Assembly: GCF_040276065.1 (NCBI RefSeq)
Contig: NZ_JBELOI010000012.1
Coordinates: 57,467 to 121,466, forward strand
DNA from: Castellaniella sp040276065
GTDB taxonomy: Bacteria; Pseudomonadota; Gammaproteobacteria; Burkholderiales; Burkholderiaceae_B
DNA length: 64,000 nucleotides
Reading direction: 5' to 3'
A model generated the notes under the pieces. The model searched no databases. It worked only from the letters and a program-made list of their open reading frames with translations, and was not told where the DNA came from. Shown piece by piece: positions 61,365-64,000 of this stretch. How positions within the stretch are numbered: the stretch's first letter is position 1; each line of letters opens with the position of its first letter. Both the position numbers and the translations under genes were made by a program.

Positions 61365-62600
61365 ATGGGCTACCAATTTGTACACATCGAAGGCTATGCC
61401 CGCCGAGGAAGCCAACAACGCAAGAACGGTAAGATGCAGTCGCGCAAATGGGGTGTGCGCGACATCGTGGCTGAGGCCGAGAGAGAGCCAGATGCCTGCC
61501 GCCATGTCGAAAGTCCGCAGCCTCCAGTATTATTGGATGGCGCGATGCCATCACAGGCGGAGGCGATGGCGCATGCCTGGGCGGAGACGGCTATTGACGC
61601 CAAGGGGCGCAAATTGCGCACGGACGGTCTTTGTTTCTCGGCGGGCATCATCAGCCTGCCTAAGGAGATGGAAGACGATTGGCCTCAGTTCCGAGCGGCT
61701 ACCGTTCATTGGCTGTGGGAGCAATACGGTAAACGGCTCCGCTCTGTGGTTGAGCACACGGACGAGGAACATCCGCACCTGCATTTCTACGCAGTGCCAC
61801 TGAAAGGGGAGCGCTTCGAGGTTCTGCATGTCGGTCGGCAGGCTGCTGCCAACGCAGCGGCGGCGGGCGAGAAAAAGGGCGCCCAGAATGACGCCTACAA
61901 AGCTGCCATGCGGGCGTGGCAGGACGACTTTCATGAACGGGTGGCAGCATCCTTCGGACTGGCCAGGACCGGGCCAAAGCGTGAACGGTTGACTCGTGCC
62001 CAGTGGCAAGCTCGCAAAGCACAGTTACGAGCCGACGCGGCGGCCCGTCAGATAGCAGGGCCGGTCATTACTCCCCGCCTAGTAAAAAAGCAGGTGACAA
62101 AGAAAGGTGGATTGCTTGCTATTGGCGCTGAGTACGAGTCTGGCGAGGAGTTGGCTGCACGTCTTGATGCCGCAGCTCGTGAGGCCTATGCCCCAGCCTT
62201 AAAAGTGGCTGCTCAGGTGTCCAGCGCGAGAGCCAGGGCCGACTCCATGCAGGCTGAAGCTGAGAGGCATAGTCGAGAAGCAGAGATTCTGCGTGAGCAG
62301 CTGTTGGCCGCAGAGAAGCAGTTGGCGCAAGCCCGCAAGGACGTTGTGCTGTACCAGCAGACATTCATGGAAGGGCTAGATGGTCAGGAGCAGGAGGCTG
62401 TCGTGAACAGGGCACGGGACCTGCGTCGAGCAAAGGTTGCCAAGACGCAAGCAGATTACGAGGCATCCTTGAGCCCGGAGTACCGGGAACATCTTGCTCG
62501 CGAAGAGGCTGAGTTTCAGCGCTCGCTGCGGAAGGTTGAGGACGAGGAAAAGCGCAAACGGGAGGGTGATCCTGAGCCAGGAGGGCCGGACGCAAAATGA
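61365..62600 (+). CDS. mob: MobV-family relaxase (Mob/Pre)
   Basis: A 411-residue mobilisation protein. The metal-binding relaxase signature HTDEEHPHLHFYAVP (His131, Asp133, Glu134, His138, His140) matches the MobV HxDE-x-x-PH-x-H motif, and the N-terminal MGYQFVHIEGYARR and SRKWGVRDIVAEAERE fit the Mob/Pre family. The C-terminal third (about 275-405) is a charged coiled coil. It would nick oriT and pilot DNA transfer with a helper conjugation system. The frame is intact; its stop lies at the junction with the IS3 fragment. No clear ribosome site precedes the ATG. Confidence 0.88.
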   Translation: MGYQFVHIEGYARRGSQQRKNGKMQSRKWGVRDIVAEAEREPDACRHVESPQPPVLLDGAMPSQAEAMAHAWAETAIDAKGRKLRTDGLCFSAGIISLPKEMEDDWPQFRAATVHWLWEQYGKRLRSVVEHTDEEHPHLHFYAVPLKGERFEVLHVGRQAAANAAAAGEKKGAQNDAYKAAMRAWQDDFHERVAASFGLARTGPKRERLTRAQWQARKAQLRADAAARQIAGPVITPRLVKKQVTKKGGLLAIGAEYESGEELAARLDAAAREAYAPALKVAAQVSSARARADSMQAEAERHSREAEILREQLLAAEKQLAQARKDVVLYQQTFMEGLDGQEQEAVVNRARDLRRAKVAKTQADYEASLSPEYREHLAREEAEFQRSLRKVEDEEKRKREGDPEPGGPDAK

Positions 62601-63090
62601 TATGGGATACGCTTGCCCGCCCAGGTGCGCGGCCTGTTCTTCTACCTGTATCTGATCGTGGACATCTACAGCCGCAAGATCGTGGGATACGAAGTGTTCG
62701 GTGCCGAGAGCATGGGTAACAGCGCGACCGTCATCCAGCGGGCCGTACTGCACGAACAATGCAGCCATAGACCTCTGATGCTGCATGCCGACAATGGATC
62801 GGCCATGAAGGGCTCGACCCTCTACGCCAAGCTTGAAGAGCTCGGCATCACGCCTTCGCATAGCCGCCCGCGCGTCTCGAACGATAACGCCTACTCCGAA
62901 GCCTTGTTCCGCACCTGCAAGTACCGACCCGAGTACCCAGCCGACGGATTCTCCGAGCTTACGGCTGCCCGCCGGTGGGTGGCCTCCTTCGTGCACTGGT
63001 ACAACGACAGCCACCGCCATAGCGAGATCCGCTACGTCACGCCCGCACAGCGCCACGCGGGGCTTGACGGCGAGATCCTTGTTATCGGTC
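62601..63090 (+). pseudogene. IS3-family transposase (OrfB) fragment
   Basis: An open frame from about 62601 to 63119 encodes the catalytic core of an IS3-type transposase: IVDIYSRKIVGYEVFG, MLHADNGSAMKGSTL and NDNAYSEALFRTCKY supply the D, D and E of the DDE triad, and HRHSEIRYVTPAQRH follows. The N-terminal half and OrfA are missing, and the frame has no proper start (only a TTG at 62613). The last dozen codons are derived from the IS21 end. It is a remnant truncated at both sides. Confidence 0.88.
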
Positions 63091-64000
63091 GTCCAATAAT
63101 CCCCCCTGAAGGTCATTAAAAATTCCCCACCTGTTTTCTGGAGACAGAGCAGATGGACAATCAATTGAACCTAGAGCAGCGCATCATGTCAGCATCCCTT
63201 ACTCCGCAGGAGATGGTGATGCTGAGCAAGCAACGCTGGGAGGATGTACGGCAGATGCACGCGCAGGGCGTGTCGAACTCGGAGATCGCTCGACGCCTGG
63301 AGGTCGATCGCAAGACGGTGCGCAAGGCGCTCAGGGAGCCGTGGCGGGCCTATAGCCGGGCGCAACGCGACGACACCTTGCTGGCCATTCACGCCGGCTT
63401 TCTGCGCCAGCGGGCCGCACAGGTCGGTTACTCAGCCAAGATTCTCTATCAGGATTTGCGCCGGGACCACGGTTATCAGGGCAGCTACGAGACGGTCAAG
63501 CGCTTCGTCGCACCGCTGCGCGAGCAGGCTGCGGCGGCCGCAGACCTGTGCCAGCGGCGTTTCGAGACCGCGCCTGGCCAGCAGAGCCAGATCGACTGGG
63601 GCCAGGCGGGGATCCGCTTGCGCAGCCGCCCCGTCGTGCTGCACATCTTCGTGATGACCCTGGGCTACAGCCGGCGCGGCTACTATCGGGCGTGCGCCAA
63701 CGAGCAGCTGGGCCTGTTTCTGGAGAGCCATGAGGCGGCCTTTGAGCACTTCGGCGGTCTGACGCGCGAGTTGCTCTACGACCGGCCGCGTACGGTCTGC
63801 CGTCCGGTGCCAGGCGCGGGCTGGCGCTGGAATGACACCTTTCGCGAGTTTGCCCGCCACTGGGGATTCGAGCCTCGGGTGTGTGCGCCGTACCGAGCAC
63901 AGACCAAGGGCAAGGTGGAGTCAGGGGTGAAGTACGTCAAGCACAACTTCCTGCCCGGGCGCACCTTCGTGGACATGATCGATGTGCAGGAGCAGATGGA
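63080..64000 (+). mobile_element. IS21-family insertion sequence, left part (continues beyond the window)
   Basis: The element begins near TGTTATCGG at about 63080, where homology to the IS3 transposase breaks off. It has a leader with the repeated-looking segments CAATAATCCCCCC and CATTAAAAATTCCCC, and then carries istA. istB and the right end lie outside the window. The exact left boundary and inverted repeat could not be confirmed without the other end. Confidence 0.7.
63153..64000 (+). CDS. istA: IS21-family transposase IstA, N-terminal part (cut by window edge)
   Basis: Reading from the ATG at 63153 (GGAG about nine bases upstream) the frame stays open to the edge, giving about 282 residues. 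An N-terminal helix-turn-helix (GVSNSEIARRLEVDRKTVRKAL) is followed by the DDE-type core with SQIDWGQAGI (first Asp), HFGGLTRELLYDRPRTVC (second Asp) and YRAQTKGKVESGVKYVK (Glu). This is the standard IstA plan. The C-terminus and IstB are outside the window. Confidence 0.93.
   Translation, partial: MDNQLNLEQRIMSASLTPQEMVMLSKQRWEDVRQMHAQGVSNSEIARRLEVDRKTVRKALREPWRAYSRAQRDDTLLAIHAGFLRQRAAQVGYSAKILYQDLRRDHGYQGSYETVKRFVAPLREQAAAAADLCQRRFETAPGQQSQIDWGQAGIRLRSRPVVLHIFVMTLGYSRRGYYRACANEQLGLFLESHEAAFEHFGGLTRELLYDRPRTVCRPVPGAGWRWNDTFREFARHWGFEPRVCAPYRAQTKGKVESGVKYVKHNFLPGRTFVDMIDVQEQM

Noticed and set aside
61077..61505. 142-codon minus-strand frame with hydrophobic segments upstream of the relaxase
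   Set aside because: It overlaps the relaxase start and candidate oriT, has no ribosome site, and has no family resemblance.

Overview
The window looks like a chromosomal segment of a high-GC betaproteobacterium of the order Burkholderiales. The gene orders, a Lys/Ala-repeat histone H1-like protein and periplasmic binding proteins with twin-arginine signals suggest Alcaligenaceae (Bordetella/Castellaniella-like). That placement is an inference from gene content; no 16S rRNA gene is present.

Positions 1-43.7 kb are dense core genome. In order: the start of hemL with thiE and a ThiD-like kinase; rubredoxin, yqgE, ruvX and plsC; apaH-lptG-mtgA-tonB-like-rnb on the minus strand; mpl; a TlpA-like thioredoxin; accB-accC-prmA with a DUF3426 protein and a PfkB kinase; a glycine-zipper lipoprotein; a YggT protein; the H1-like protein; nrdB and nrdA behind a pair of NrdR-type boxes; gltX; a Pat-like acetyltransferase; pmbA and darP (yjgA); an orphan TRAP binding protein; rplM-rpsI; argC; erpA; anmK; an M23 peptidase; tyrS; glyA-nrdR-ribD-ribE. 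Several conserved blocks lack a usual member: nothing resembling pyrR/pyrB/pyrC lies after ruvX, no aroE lies between mtgA and rnb, and no aroQ lies before accB.

A tRNA-Ser(GGA) at 43.77 kb opens a mosaic stretch whose genes look less GC-rich. It holds an iron-permease-like membrane protein, a hemerythrin, a quinone oxidoreductase, and an apparent three-gene operon at 46.1-50.2 kb. The operon encodes a tandem AAA+ ATPase, a WYL regulator, and a protein joining an FtsK-gamma-type winged helix to a uracil-DNA-glycosylase-like domain. It is the best candidate here for an undescribed, possibly defence-related, system. Core genes resume afterwards (ICL/PEPM family, gor, mtnN, fabI, mltD, gloB, yafS-like, rnhA, dnaQ).

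A tRNA-Val(CAC) at 58.63 kb is followed by plasmid-derived DNA up to the window edge: a small HTH protein, a RepA-type initiator, an iteron/AT-rich/DnaA-box origin, a MobV relaxase with a nearby candidate oriT, an IS3-family transposase fragment, and the left part of an IS21-family element. No integrase gene was recognised, so how the plasmid block reached this site is open.
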